From positions 27,826 through 91,825 of the forward strand of contig CAJUHP010000011.1 of assembly GCA_910586125.1 (NCBI GenBank): a DNA stretch of 64,000 nucleotides, given 5' to 3'. Of this stretch, positions 51,114 through 59,361 are shown piece by piece. The notes below the pieces were generated by a model. It saw nothing but the letters and a program-made list of their open reading frames with translations, searched no databases and had not been told where the DNA came from. The position numbers were made by a program, and so were the translations under genes. Source of the stretch: an uncultured Lachnospiraceae bacterium. GTDB lineage: Bacteria > Bacillota > Clostridia > Lachnospirales > Lachnospiraceae. Each line of letters starts with the position of its first letter. Within the stretch, counting starts at the first letter, position 1.

Positions 51114-51707
51114 GTGGCAGTGTATAGAGTTCCGGTTCTGAAAAGATGCAGATCTTTAGGGTTGGACCCGATTTATTTAGGCATCGACAAGAAATCAAGC
51201 AGAGAGTTAAAGAGAGCGAACCGAAAAGTAAGCGAATATGGCCTGCAGATGCGTGAGAAGCAGAAAGCCAAATTCATTTACGGTGTGTTGGAGAAGCCCT
51301 TCAGAAATTATTATACAAAGGCCAAGAAGATGAACGGCATGGTGGGTGAGAATCTGATGATTCTCCTGGAGACCAGACTGGACAATGTCCTGTTCCGTGC
51401 CGGTTTTGGCCGCACCCGCCAGGAGACCAGACAGATTGTCGATCACAAGCATGTGCTGGTCAACGGCAAGAGAGTCAACATTCCTTCCTACGGCGTGAAG
51501 GCCGGCGATGTGATCACCATTGCCGAGAAGCATAGAGATTCCCAGAGATACAAGGATATCTTTGATGTGACCGGCGGCCGCCTGACCCCCGAATGGATGG
51601 AAGCCGATGCGGAGACCTTTACCATCACGGTAAAGCAGCTTCCCACCAGAGTGATGATTGACGTTCCTGTAAACGAGATGCTGATCGTAGAGTTGTACTC
51701 CAAGTAA
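51114..51707 (+). CDS. rpsD: 30S ribosomal protein S4
   Basis: A 197-residue protein starting with GTG after TAGGAGGT: MAVYRVPVLKRCRSLGLDP. The S4 RNA-binding domain near 92-150 includes RLDNVLFRAGFGRTRQETRQ and HVLVNGKRVNIPSY. It is a 30S assembly initiator and a common autoregulator of alpha operons. Confidence 0.97.
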   Translation: MAVYRVPVLKRCRSLGLDPIYLGIDKKSSRELKRANRKVSEYGLQMREKQKAKFIYGVLEKPFRNYYTKAKKMNGMVGENLMILLETRLDNVLFRAGFGRTRQETRQIVDHKHVLVNGKRVNIPSYGVKAGDVITIAEKHRDSQRYKDIFDVTGGRLTPEWMEADAETFTITVKQLPTRVMIDVPVNEMLIVELYSK

Positions 51708-51759
51708 TCCAAGGTGATTGCGTTTTCCTCAAACATAACCCCAATAAGGAGGGAAATTC

Positions 51760-52719
51760 GTGTTCGATTTTGAAAAGCCCAACATTGAAATCGCTGATAT
51801 ATCCGATGACAAAAGATATGGTAGATTCGTTGTAGAACCTTTGGAGCGTGGTTATGGCACAACTCTCGGCAATTCGCTCAGAAGAATCATGCTGTCTTCT
51901 CTGCCCGGCGCAGCGATCAGCCAGGTGAAGATCGACGGCGTTCTTCATGAATTCAGTTCGATTCCCGGCGTCAAGGAGGACGTGACGGAAATCGTCATGA
52001 ATCTAAAGAGCATTGCCATCAAGAATCATTCCAGCGCCGGTGAGATCAAGACCGCATATCTGGAATTTGAAGGCGAAGGCGTGGTCACGGCGGCGGATAT
52101 CAAGACGGATTCTGATATTGAAATCATGAATCCCGACCAGGTGATCGCCACCCTGAGCGGCGGCGCGGACTGCCGCCTGAATATGGAGCTGACCATCACA
52201 ACCGGACGAGGCTATGTGAGTGCAGACAGAAACAAGGGGGATGATCTGCCGATCGGCGTGATCGCCATCGACTCGATTTATACGCCGGTGGAGCGTGTAA
52301 ATATGACCGTGGAGAACACCCGCGTAGGCCAGATCACCGACTACGATAAGCTGACCTTGGACGTATATACCAACGGAACTCTGGCCCCCGACGAGGCGGT
52401 AAGCCTGGCGGCCAAAGTCCTGAGCGAGCATCTGAATCTCTTCATTGATCTGTCCGAGAACGCCAAGACCGCGGAGGTCATGGTGGAGAAGGAAGACAAT
52501 GAAAAAGAGAAGGTTCTGGAAATGAACATCGACGAGCTGGAGCTGTCGGTGCGTTCCTACAACTGCCTGAAACGGGCAGGCATCAATACAGTAGAAGAAC
52601 TGTGCAACAGAACTTCCGAGGATATGATGAAGGTCCGCAACTTAGGCCGCAAGTCTCTCGAAGAGGTACTTGCGAAGCTGAAGGAGCTGGGACTGGAATT
52701 AAATCCCAGTGACGAGTAA
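51760..52719 (+). CDS. rpoA: DNA-directed RNA polymerase subunit alpha
   Basis: A 319-residue protein starting with GTG after AAGGAGGG. The N-terminal assembly domain has GRFVVEPLERGYGTTLGNSLRR near 27-48 and the C-terminal domain (about 245-315) has SVRSYNCLKRAGINTVEEL and RNLGRKSLEEV, which contact UP elements and activators. The beta subunits rpoB and rpoC are not in this window. Confidence 0.97.
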   Translation: MFDFEKPNIEIADISDDKRYGRFVVEPLERGYGTTLGNSLRRIMLSSLPGAAISQVKIDGVLHEFSSIPGVKEDVTEIVMNLKSIAIKNHSSAGEIKTAYLEFEGEGVVTAADIKTDSDIEIMNPDQVIATLSGGADCRLNMELTITTGRGYVSADRNKGDDLPIGVIAIDSIYTPVERVNMTVENTRVGQITDYDKLTLDVYTNGTLAPDEAVSLAAKVLSEHLNLFIDLSENAKTAEVMVEKEDNEKEKVLEMNIDELELSVRSYNCLKRAGINTVEELCNRTSEDMMKVRNLGRKSLEEVLAKLKELGLELNPSDE

Positions 52720-52802
52720 AAATTATGTGATAAGCGGAACAGAGCACTCTGCCAGTAAGACCGAAGGCATGGCAGGGCGCGCCGCAGATGGAGGAAAAAA
52801 CG

Positions 52803-53336
52803 ATGGGATACAGAAAATTAGGCAGAACATCCAGCCAGAGAAAGGCCATGCTGAGAAGCCTGACGACCAATCTTTTGTACAACGGCAAGATTGTCACCAC
52901 CGAGACCAGAGCCAAGGAGGTTCGCTCGATAGCAGAGGGATTGATCGCCATGGCGGTCAGAGAGAAGGATAACTTCGAGGAAGTGACCGTGAAGGCCAAG
53001 ACGCCCCGCAAGGACAAGGACGGCAAGCGCGTAAAGGAAGTCGTTGACGGCAAGAAGAAGACCGTATATGACGAGATCGAGAAGACAATCCGCAAGGATA
53101 AGCCCTCCCGCCTTCATGCCCGCCGCCAGATGTTAAAGGTGCTGTACCCGGTTAAGGAAGTTCCCACCACGGTGGCCGGCCGCAAGAAAGGCACGAAACA
53201 GGTGGATCTGCCTGCCAAGCTGTTTGACGAGATCGCTCCCAAGTATGTAAACCGCAACGGCGGCTATACCCGCATCGTGAAGATCGGCCAGCGCAAAGGC
53301 GACGGCGCGATGGAAGTACTGATCGAGCTGGTATAA
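52803..53336 (+). CDS. rplQ: 50S ribosomal protein L17 with central insertion
   Basis: A 177-residue protein, about 50 residues longer than the Escherichia coli form. It starts MGYRKLGRTSSQRKAMLRSL and ends with GGYTRIVKIGQRKGDGAMEVLIEL. The extra, highly charged segment (about residues 60-110, with KTPRKDKDGKRVKEVV) interrupts the central fold; similar inserts occur in clostridial L17. GGAGG lies before the ATG at 52803. It ends the alpha operon at a terminator. Confidence 0.95.
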   Translation: MGYRKLGRTSSQRKAMLRSLTTNLLYNGKIVTTETRAKEVRSIAEGLIAMAVREKDNFEEVTVKAKTPRKDKDGKRVKEVVDGKKKTVYDEIEKTIRKDKPSRLHARRQMLKVLYPVKEVPTTVAGRKKGTKQVDLPAKLFDEIAPKYVNRNGGYTRIVKIGQRKGDGAMEVLIELV

Positions 53337-53357
53337 AACCGAAAAAGTAAAAATAAA

Positions 53358-53399
53358 AACTGCTGTCAGGACTGCTGTTTGTCCGGCGGCAGTTTTTTT
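53358..53399. terminator. Terminator after rplQ
   Basis: An imperfect GC-rich stem from about 53359 to 53393 (ACTGCTG...GGAC with GTCCGGCGGCAGT) is followed by seven T. It closes the ribosomal super-operon; on the other strand it overlaps the 3' end of the AraC-family gene. Confidence 0.75.
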
Positions 53400-54346
53400 G
53401 TTTGACCTCCGGGCAGATCCCTGCGGTACTGGGAGGGAGAGCAGCCCATGACTTCCTTAAAAACCCGGGAATAGTGATAGATGGAAGAAAAGCCGGTTTT
53501 TTCAGCCGCCTGTTCGATCGTGTACTGGGAAGATTTCAGAAAAGTCAGCGATTTTTCAATGCGGAAGGTGCGCAGCCATGTGCGGGGCGGGCAATGGAGA
53601 ATATGGGAGAAGCTGCGGTACAGGTAACTCTGAGAGACATGAAGCATCCGACACAGATCCGCTACCTGCAGCCCATCCTGTATTTTCTGATCCGCCAGTT
53701 CCATGCAGGATAATACCAATTGTTCTTCGCTTGACTTGCAGCGGATCGGCAGCGCCAAAGACGGTGTGCTGCCCTGTCGGCAGAACATGGGGATCAAAAT
53801 GCTGTACAGAAGACTTTGTATCTGCAGAAAACGCCCATCCTCGCTGGCCTGGGAAGTGCGGTAGACGTGCTGCAGGCGCTGGATGGCAGCCTTATCCAGC
53901 AGTCCGGGCAGATGCTGAATAGAAGTGATGCTGTCAAGATGAGAATACTGATTGCGCAGTTCCTGATTCATGATCTGATAGCCCAGATAATAATATTCGA
54001 CCGGTTCGTCGGAAATACAGACGGCGGTATACATCAGATAGGGGGGAATAATAACACAGTCATAGCCGCAGAGCAGATAGTTTCCTCCGGGGCAGGTCAG
54101 TTCACACTCTCCCTTTGCCATCAGGATCAGCATAAACTGACTCAGAAGATTGTCTTTTAGGACACTGGGCTTTCTCGTCTGCGACCAGTAACCAAAGCCC
54201 ACCGGCTCAAATCCCCAGGATGCGATAAATTCAGAGAGGGAATCCCGGAGGATCGGAATGCTGTACTGTGCTGTGCGCAGAGAGCCGGGATGTCCGGCGG
54301 TGCTGCCGGAGGAGGCAGGGGCAGAAATTTCATTGACATGTCTCAT
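53366..54346 (-). CDS. AraC family transcriptional regulator
   Basis: About 326 residues. An N-terminal cupin-like effector domain (GECELTCPGGNYLLCGYDCVIIPP near 85-110) is followed by two helix-turn-helix motifs at the C-terminus (VADLCRMLHVSQSYLYRSFS and AAEKTGFSSIYHYSRVFKEV, residues about 225-310). Members with this cupin usually sense sugars. The frame is open to 54403, but AAGGAT before the ATG at 54346 gives the better start. It is divergent from the flavin-fold lipoprotein gene, its possible target. Confidence 0.9.
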   Translation of the reverse strand: MRHVNEISAPASSGSTAGHPGSLRTAQYSIPILRDSLSEFIASWGFEPVGFGYWSQTRKPSVLKDNLLSQFMLILMAKGECELTCPGGNYLLCGYDCVIIPPYLMYTAVCISDEPVEYYYLGYQIMNQELRNQYSHLDSITSIQHLPGLLDKAAIQRLQHVYRTSQASEDGRFLQIQSLLYSILIPMFCRQGSTPSLALPIRCKSSEEQLVLSCMELADQKIQDGLQVADLCRMLHVSQSYLYRSFSHILHCPPRTWLRTFRIEKSLTFLKSSQYTIEQAAEKTGFSSIYHYSRVFKEVMGCSPSQYRRDLPGGQTKKLPPDKQQS

Positions 54347-54573
54347 AGAATCAAATCCTTTTCCTTTGGAGGAATATAATGGTATTGTTTTGTGCAAGCA
54401 CATATAACAGAGGGTACTTGTATGAGTATAACACTTTTGAAGAAAAATAAAAAGCCAGGTTATGAAACAGATAAAAAACAGATTGATTGCTCTATTGTGA
54501 AGAACCTATCAAAATGTTAAAATACCTTTACAGACAGAGAGTCTGGAGGGAAACAAAAGGGAGGAAAGAAAGA

Positions 54574-55083
54574 ATGAAACGAATGATTCAAACAGCAGCG
54601 GTCCTGATGCTGACGCTCTGCATGGGAGCGGGATTGATCGGCTGCACATCAAAAGAACCGGATAACACGGACGCGGTGAGTACGCCCAGCGTTTACACCA
54701 ATCTCTATACCAATCTGGATCAGGCGGGCGTGCTGGAGGCCATGGGCCAGTATCAGGGGCTCTGTAATGTAGCCACTGTCAATGCGGATGGGACGCCGAA
54801 TCTGGCTATTTTTGTTCCCGGCGTGGTTGATGACAGCCATATCATGTTCGGCTGGGCAGATAATGCGACGAAGTCCAATGTACTGAGGACAAAGGAAGCG
54901 GTGATTACATACGATGTCACGAACCCGGCGGCGGAGACGAAGGAAGGCCGGCACAGCGGAGCGGTTTTGAAAGTGGTGGTGGAAGAGGATCAGGCTGTGT
55001 TGGATGAGATCTATGCAGCCAATGAATCGATCAGCGATGCGTTTGTGATTCTGAAGATTGTGGAAGTGCTGCCGATCGGTTAA
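54574..55083 (+). CDS. Lipoprotein with pyridoxamine-phosphate-oxidase-like fold
   Basis: A 169-residue protein. A lipobox ends LIGC (Cys24). The rest resembles the FMN-binding split barrel of pyridoxamine 5'-phosphate oxidase-like proteins: GLCNVATVNADGTPNLAIFVPG and HIMFGWADNATKSNVLRT are its usual opening strands. Enzymes of this fold bind FMN, F420 or heme; here the protein would sit outside the membrane, which is uncommon. GGGAGGAAAG lies before the ATG; upstream in-frame starts lack one. The neighbouring divergent AraC gene may control it. Confidence 0.8.
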   Translation: MKRMIQTAAVLMLTLCMGAGLIGCTSKEPDNTDAVSTPSVYTNLYTNLDQAGVLEAMGQYQGLCNVATVNADGTPNLAIFVPGVVDDSHIMFGWADNATKSNVLRTKEAVITYDVTNPAAETKEGRHSGAVLKVVVEEDQAVLDEIYAANESISDAFVILKIVEVLPIG

Positions 55084-55104
55084 GCGAAATAGAATGAGAG
55101 AATA

Positions 55105-55145
55105 AAGCTGTGAGCAAGTGTATAAATATGCTCACAGCTTTTTTG
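55105..55145 (+). terminator. Terminator after the flavin-fold lipoprotein gene
   Basis: A perfect 12-bp stem, AAGCTGTGAGCA (55105-55116) with its complement (55129-55140), followed by TTTTT. Confidence 0.92.
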
Positions 55146-55316
55146 CTGGAATGGTTGCCATGAATATAGAGAATAAAGCTATAACTTGTATAAATATAAT
55201 ACTTGTGATGTATAGAGTGAAGTTAGAAAGAAAAAAAAGTATTTGTATCCAAAAATGCTTTTTAAATGCTATGAAAGAAGATATACTATAGATACTTTAA
55301 AGAAAGAGATGATAAA

Positions 55317-55467
55317 ATGGCTCAAATTAGTCTGTGAATAGAGGACGATGTAAAAAGGATATTGATCGAAATAGATAGGAAAGCCAGAGCAGCTAAGCGG
55401 AGATTTGGCTTCTTATTGGAGCAGAAGGATAGATGAAGCGAATCTTATTGTTTACCGTATGGACTGA
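55317..55467 (+). pseudogene. Fused remnant of a RelB/DinJ-type antitoxin and a YoeB/Txe-type toxin
   Basis: ATG at 55317 reads MAQISL, then a stop (TGA at 55335), then IEDDVKRILIEIDRKA in the same frame: the start of a RelB/DinJ antitoxin broken by a stop. In the next frame, 55375-55467 reads IGKPEQLSGDL, ASYWSRRIDEANLIVYRMD and stop, the C-terminal third of a YoeB/Txe RNase toxin with its WSRRI...LVY core. Most of both genes is missing, so neither can function. The surroundings (55.1-55.5 kb) are markedly AT-rich compared with the flanks, consistent with acquired DNA. Confidence 0.75.
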
Positions 55468-55492
55468 TTTACTCTAAAAGTGACAAAACCTA

Positions 55493-55521
55493 TTGAATTT
55501 CCCAGCTTCCTATAGTAAAAT
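55493..55521 (+). promoter_or_regulatory. DUF1846 gene promoter
   Basis: TTGAAT (55493-55498), 17 bases, TAAAAT (55516-55521), about 100 bases before the start codon. Confidence 0.55.
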
Positions 55522-55621
55522 GAAAGTGCTGAGTGAAATAACGGCTCGGAGACCCTATGGTTTTCGGGCTGTCTTATTTATTTTTAAGGCGATTTTACAG
55601 GAGGGAAAAAGGGAGCTGACG

Positions 55622-57088
55622 ATGAAAAAGGGATTTGACAATGACAAATATGTGAGAATGCAGTCCGAACACATCCGGGAGAGGATTGCCAGCTTTGGGG
55701 ACAAGCTGTATCTGGAATTTGGCGGAAAGCTTTATGACGATTACCATGCGTCCCGCGTTTTGCCCGGCTTTGCGCCGGACAGCAAGCTGCGTATGCTGAT
55801 GCAGTTGAAGGACCAGGCGGAGATTGTGATTGTAATCAACGCCGGAGATATCGAAAAAAATAAGGTGCGGGGCGATCTGGATATCACCTATGACCGCGAC
55901 GTTCTGCGCTTAAAACAGCTTTTTACGGAGAGGGGATTGTATGTAGGCAGCGTAGTGATTACGCAGTATACCGGACAGAAGGCGGCGGATCTGTTTCGTG
56001 AGAGGCTGAGGGCCGCGGGAATCCCAGTCTATCTTCACTATGTCATTGCCGATTATCCCAACAATGTGCCTCTGGTGATCAGCGAGGAGGGGTTCGGCAA
56101 GAATGACTATATCGAAACCAGCCGTCCCCTTGTTGTCGTCACGGCGCCGGGGCCGGGCAGCGGAAAGATGGCGACCTGCCTGTCGCAGCTTTATCATGAG
56201 AACCGCCGCGGGCGCCGGGCCGGCTACGCTAAGTTTGAGACGTTTCCGATCTGGAATCTGCCGTTGAACCATCCGGTCAATCTGGCCTATGAGGCGGCCA
56301 CAGCAGACTTGAACGACGTCAATATGATTGACCCGTTCCATCTGGAAGCCTACGAGGCCACGGCCGTGAACTATAACCGCGATGTGGAGATATTTCCGGT
56401 TCTGCGCTCTGTATTTGAGGCGATTTACGGGGACTGCCCGTACAAATCCCCGACCGATATGGGAGTCAATATGGCCGGTTTCTGTATCGAGGACGACGAG
56501 GCGTGCCGGGAGGCATCCCGCCAGGAAATTCTGCGCCGCTACTATCAGACATTGATTAAGCGGGCGCAGGACAAAGATGTGGAGAGCGAGCTTCACAAAA
56601 TCGAACTGCTGATGCGCAACACAAAGATCACTGTGGAGGACCGCGTGGTGGTTCCTGTCGCCCTGAAAACCGCGGCGGAGAGAGGCGTGCCGGCAGCCGC
56701 GATGGAGCTGCCTGGCGGGCGCATTGTCACCGGCCGTACCGGGGAACTGCTCGGCGCCTGCGCCGCGCTTCTGTTAAACGCGATCAAAGAACTGGCCGGC
56801 ATACACGATGACGTGCATCTGGTATCGCCGGAGGCAATACAGCCGATTCAGCATCTCAAGACCGCCTATCTGGGCAGCAAAAATCCGAGACTTCACAGCG
56901 ACGAGGTGCTGATTGCTCTGTCCGCCAGCGCGGCGCTGAATCCAGGGGCGCGCAAGGCCATGAAGCAGCTTCCGGCTTTGAAAGGGTGCATGGCCCATGC
57001 GTCGGTGCAGCTTTCCTCGGCGGATTACCGGACATTCCGCAGGCTGGGGATTGATTTGACTTATGAGCCGGTAAAAGAAGGAAACTAG
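55622..57088 (+). CDS. DUF1846 domain protein
   Basis: A 488-residue protein. It begins MKKGFDNDKYVRMQSEHIRERI and matches DUF1846 family landmarks: FGGKLYDDYHASRVLPGFAPDSK, VVVTAPGPGSGKMATCLSQL (a P-loop-like GPGSGKMAT, near 173-186) and the C-terminal GRTGELLGACAALLLNAIK. The structure of a family member is known but no reaction is agreed; the glycine-rich loop suggests nucleotide binding. The frame is open to 55493, inside the upstream promoter, so the ATG at 55622 is used. Confidence 0.9.
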   Translation: MKKGFDNDKYVRMQSEHIRERIASFGDKLYLEFGGKLYDDYHASRVLPGFAPDSKLRMLMQLKDQAEIVIVINAGDIEKNKVRGDLDITYDRDVLRLKQLFTERGLYVGSVVITQYTGQKAADLFRERLRAAGIPVYLHYVIADYPNNVPLVISEEGFGKNDYIETSRPLVVVTAPGPGSGKMATCLSQLYHENRRGRRAGYAKFETFPIWNLPLNHPVNLAYEAATADLNDVNMIDPFHLEAYEATAVNYNRDVEIFPVLRSVFEAIYGDCPYKSPTDMGVNMAGFCIEDDEACREASRQEILRRYYQTLIKRAQDKDVESELHKIELLMRNTKITVEDRVVVPVALKTAAERGVPAAAMELPGGRIVTGRTGELLGACAALLLNAIKELAGIHDDVHLVSPEAIQPIQHLKTAYLGSKNPRLHSDEVLIALSASAALNPGARKAMKQLPALKGCMAHASVQLSSADYRTFRRLGIDLTYEPVKEGN

Positions 57089-57097
57089 AGTGATCCG

Positions 57098-57598
57098 ATG
57101 GAGAGACAGCGAGTGGTTCACAATTTTCCTCCGGTCTGGGACGAGCGTTCCCGCATTCTGATACTGGGCAGTCTGCCATCCGTGAAATCCAGAGAAACGG
57201 GCTTTTATTACGGACACCCCCAAAACCGGTTCTGGAAAGTCCTGGCCGCGCTGTACGGGCAGACGGTTCCGGAAAGCATCGAGGAAAAGAAGATCTTTCT
57301 TTTGAAACAGAGAATCGCCGTGTGGGATGTGATCGCATCCTGCGAGATTGCAGGTTCCAGCGACAGTTCAATTGGCGGCGTAATTCCCAACGATGTGGCT
57401 GGGCTTCTCTGCAAAAGCCATATCAAAAGAGTGTTTGTAAACGGAGGAAAAGCGGCGCAGCTCTATGACCGGTATCTCTTAGAAAAATGCGGGCAAAAGG
57501 CGGTGCGGCTGCCCTCCACAAGCCCGGCGAATGCGGCCTGGCCGCTTGCGCGGCTTGTGGAAGAGTGGGGACAGATTCGATGCGAGGAGGAAATCTGA
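57098..57598 (+). CDS. DNA-deoxyinosine/uracil glycosylase (UDG superfamily, HDG type)
   Basis: A 166-residue protein. It has the superfamily opening RILILGSLPSVKSRETGFYYGHPQNRFW (near 20-47, read in parts), in which SLPS and NRFW correspond to the active-site and base-stacking motifs, and a late motif LPSTSPAN near 146-153. Members remove hypoxanthine or uracil from deaminated DNA. It starts nine bases after the DUF1846 stop. Confidence 0.85.
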   Translation: MERQRVVHNFPPVWDERSRILILGSLPSVKSRETGFYYGHPQNRFWKVLAALYGQTVPESIEEKKIFLLKQRIAVWDVIASCEIAGSSDSSIGGVIPNDVAGLLCKSHIKRVFVNGGKAAQLYDRYLLEKCGQKAVRLPSTSPANAAWPLARLVEEWGQIRCEEEI

Positions 57599-57657
57599 CA
57601 GGCGGCAAATCCACAGAGAAGCCAGGAAAAAAAGAAGAATAAAAGAGGTGGAAAGAT

Positions 57658-58338
57658 ATGGACCAGACGGATCAGAAGAAGAACGGGATAAAAAAAGGGG
57701 CGCTGATCGCCTTTGAGGGAATCGACGGAAGCGGAAAAAGTACGCAGATCCGGCTGCTGCATGAGCGGATGAAAAAAGAAGGCGTTTGCTGTGAAACGAC
57801 GATGGAGCCGACGCACTCGCCCATCGGCTCTCTGCTTCGTCAGATTCTGACCGGACAGCTTCGGGCCGACAGCCGGACAATTGCCGCGCTCTTTGCCGCG
57901 GACCGGCTGGATCATCTGCTGAATGAGGAGAACGGAATCGTGAAACCGATTCAGGAGGGAGCGGTAGTCATCACAGACCGGTACTATTTTTCTTCCTACG
58001 CCTATCACAGCGTGGATGTGCCGATGGATTGGGTTATTCAGCTAAATCAACAGGCCCGCGAGATTCTGCGCCCTGCGGCGTCGTTCTTTATCGACGTCGA
58101 TCCGGAGACAGCCATGGAGAGAATTTTAAAGAGCCGCTCTCACCAGGAATTGTTTGAAAAGAAATCCTATTTGATTCAGGTCAGGGAAAAGTATCTGGAG
58201 GCGTTCCAAAAAATGAGAGACGTCGAGACCGTAATCCGGATAGACGGCAACCGGAGCGAGACGGAGATCGCGCAGGAGATCTGGAGCCGGGTTTGCGATG
58301 AGGTATTGCATTTTTCCTCTCTATCCGCTACAATGTAG
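57658..58338 (+). CDS. tmk: Thymidylate kinase
   Basis: A 226-residue protein. The P-loop is FEGIDGSGKST (near 20-30), the DR(Y) motif is ITDRYYFSSYAYHS near 103-116, and the lid region lies near 155-165. It phosphorylates dTMP to dTDP. The start is preceded by AAAGAGGTGGAAAG. A Lys-rich N-terminal tail of about 14 residues precedes the usual start. Confidence 0.95.
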   Translation: MDQTDQKKNGIKKGALIAFEGIDGSGKSTQIRLLHERMKKEGVCCETTMEPTHSPIGSLLRQILTGQLRADSRTIAALFAADRLDHLLNEENGIVKPIQEGAVVITDRYYFSSYAYHSVDVPMDWVIQLNQQAREILRPAASFFIDVDPETAMERILKSRSHQELFEKKSYLIQVREKYLEAFQKMRDVETVIRIDGNRSETEIAQEIWSRVCDEVLHFSSLSATM

Positions 58339-58394
58339 GATAGCAAAAAACAGGTTTGCAAGCAGAAGGCCGCGTCTGAAAAGGGAGAGAATTC

Positions 58395-59264
58395 ATGGGC
58401 ATTATCAAAGCCTCCAAACTGATATACGACTATATAAAGCGGGATGAGGACGGCAATCCGGACGGGATAAAGCGCGCGGTGGATCAGGTGGATATTGATA
58501 TCGAAGCCGGCCAGTTTGTGGCGATCCTGGGCCATAACGGATCCGGAAAATCCACTTTGGCCAAGCATATGAACGCGCTGCTTGTCCCTTCACAGGGAAC
58601 GGTCTGGGTGGGGGAGAAGGATACCTCTCTGGATGAAAATCTGTGGGATGTGCGCCGCACGGCCGGAATGGTATTTCAGAATCCGGACAACCAGATTATT
58701 GGCACCGTGGTGGAGGAGGATGTGGGCTTTGGCCCGGAGAACATCGGTGTACCCACAAAGGAAATCTGGGAACGGGTAGAGCGAAGCCTGGACGCAGTGG
58801 GGATGACGCTGTACCGCCATCACTCTCCCAATAAGTTGTCCGGCGGCCAGAAACAGAGGGTTGCCATCGCCGGTGTCATGGCGATGAAGCCGCGCTGTAT
58901 CGTTCTGGACGAGCCGACAGCCATGCTGGATCCCAATGGACGGCGGGAGGTAATCCGCACGGTGCGGGAGTTAAACCGGGCCGAACAGATCACGGTGATT
59001 CTGATCACCCACTATATGGAAGAAGTTATAGAAGCGGATCGGGTCTTTGTCATGGACGAGGGCCGCGTGGTGATGGAGGGAACGCCTGTCGAGGTGTTTG
59101 CCCGGACGGCAGAGCTGAAGAAATACCGGTTGGACGTGCCGCAGGTGACGGAGCTGGCCTGGGAGCTGTCCCAGGCCGGGCTGCCTATGTCAGAAGGGAT
59201 TCTGACCATCGAACAATTTACGGAAGAGATTATGAAGCTTTACCGACAGAAAAGCGGCGCCTGA
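58395..59264 (+). CDS. ecfA1: ECF transporter ATPase EcfA1
   Basis: A 289-residue ABC ATPase: Walker A GHNGSGKST (near 45-53), Q-loop FQNPDNQ, signature LSGGQKQRVAIAGVMA and Walker B RCIVLDEPTAMLDP. It pairs with EcfA2 and EcfT to drive uptake of vitamins through exchangeable S components. No S component is encoded here, as is usual for this shared module. It is followed by ecfA2. Confidence 0.95.
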   Translation: MGIIKASKLIYDYIKRDEDGNPDGIKRAVDQVDIDIEAGQFVAILGHNGSGKSTLAKHMNALLVPSQGTVWVGEKDTSLDENLWDVRRTAGMVFQNPDNQIIGTVVEEDVGFGPENIGVPTKEIWERVERSLDAVGMTLYRHHSPNKLSGGQKQRVAIAGVMAMKPRCIVLDEPTAMLDPNGRREVIRTVRELNRAEQITVILITHYMEEVIEADRVFVMDEGRVVMEGTPVEVFARTAELKKYRLDVPQVTELAWELSQAGLPMSEGILTIEQFTEEIMKLYRQKSGA

Positions 59265-59361
59265 CAGGCAGAGAGCTCACCGGCGGCAGTCCGGCCATTC
59301 AGCCCAGGCCAAGAAGGGGTTGGCAGGGCGAAATGAAAGCAAACAGACAGGAGACAGACAG

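Larger units (their letters stand above)
55146..55621 (+). other. AT-rich intergenic region with gene remnant and DUF1846 promoter
   Basis: About 480 bases between the lipoprotein terminator and the DUF1846 start. The only coding traces are the toxin-antitoxin remnant. The last 130 bases carry a promoter and an untranslated leader with the GGAGGG ribosome region. Nothing else was recognised. Confidence 0.65.
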
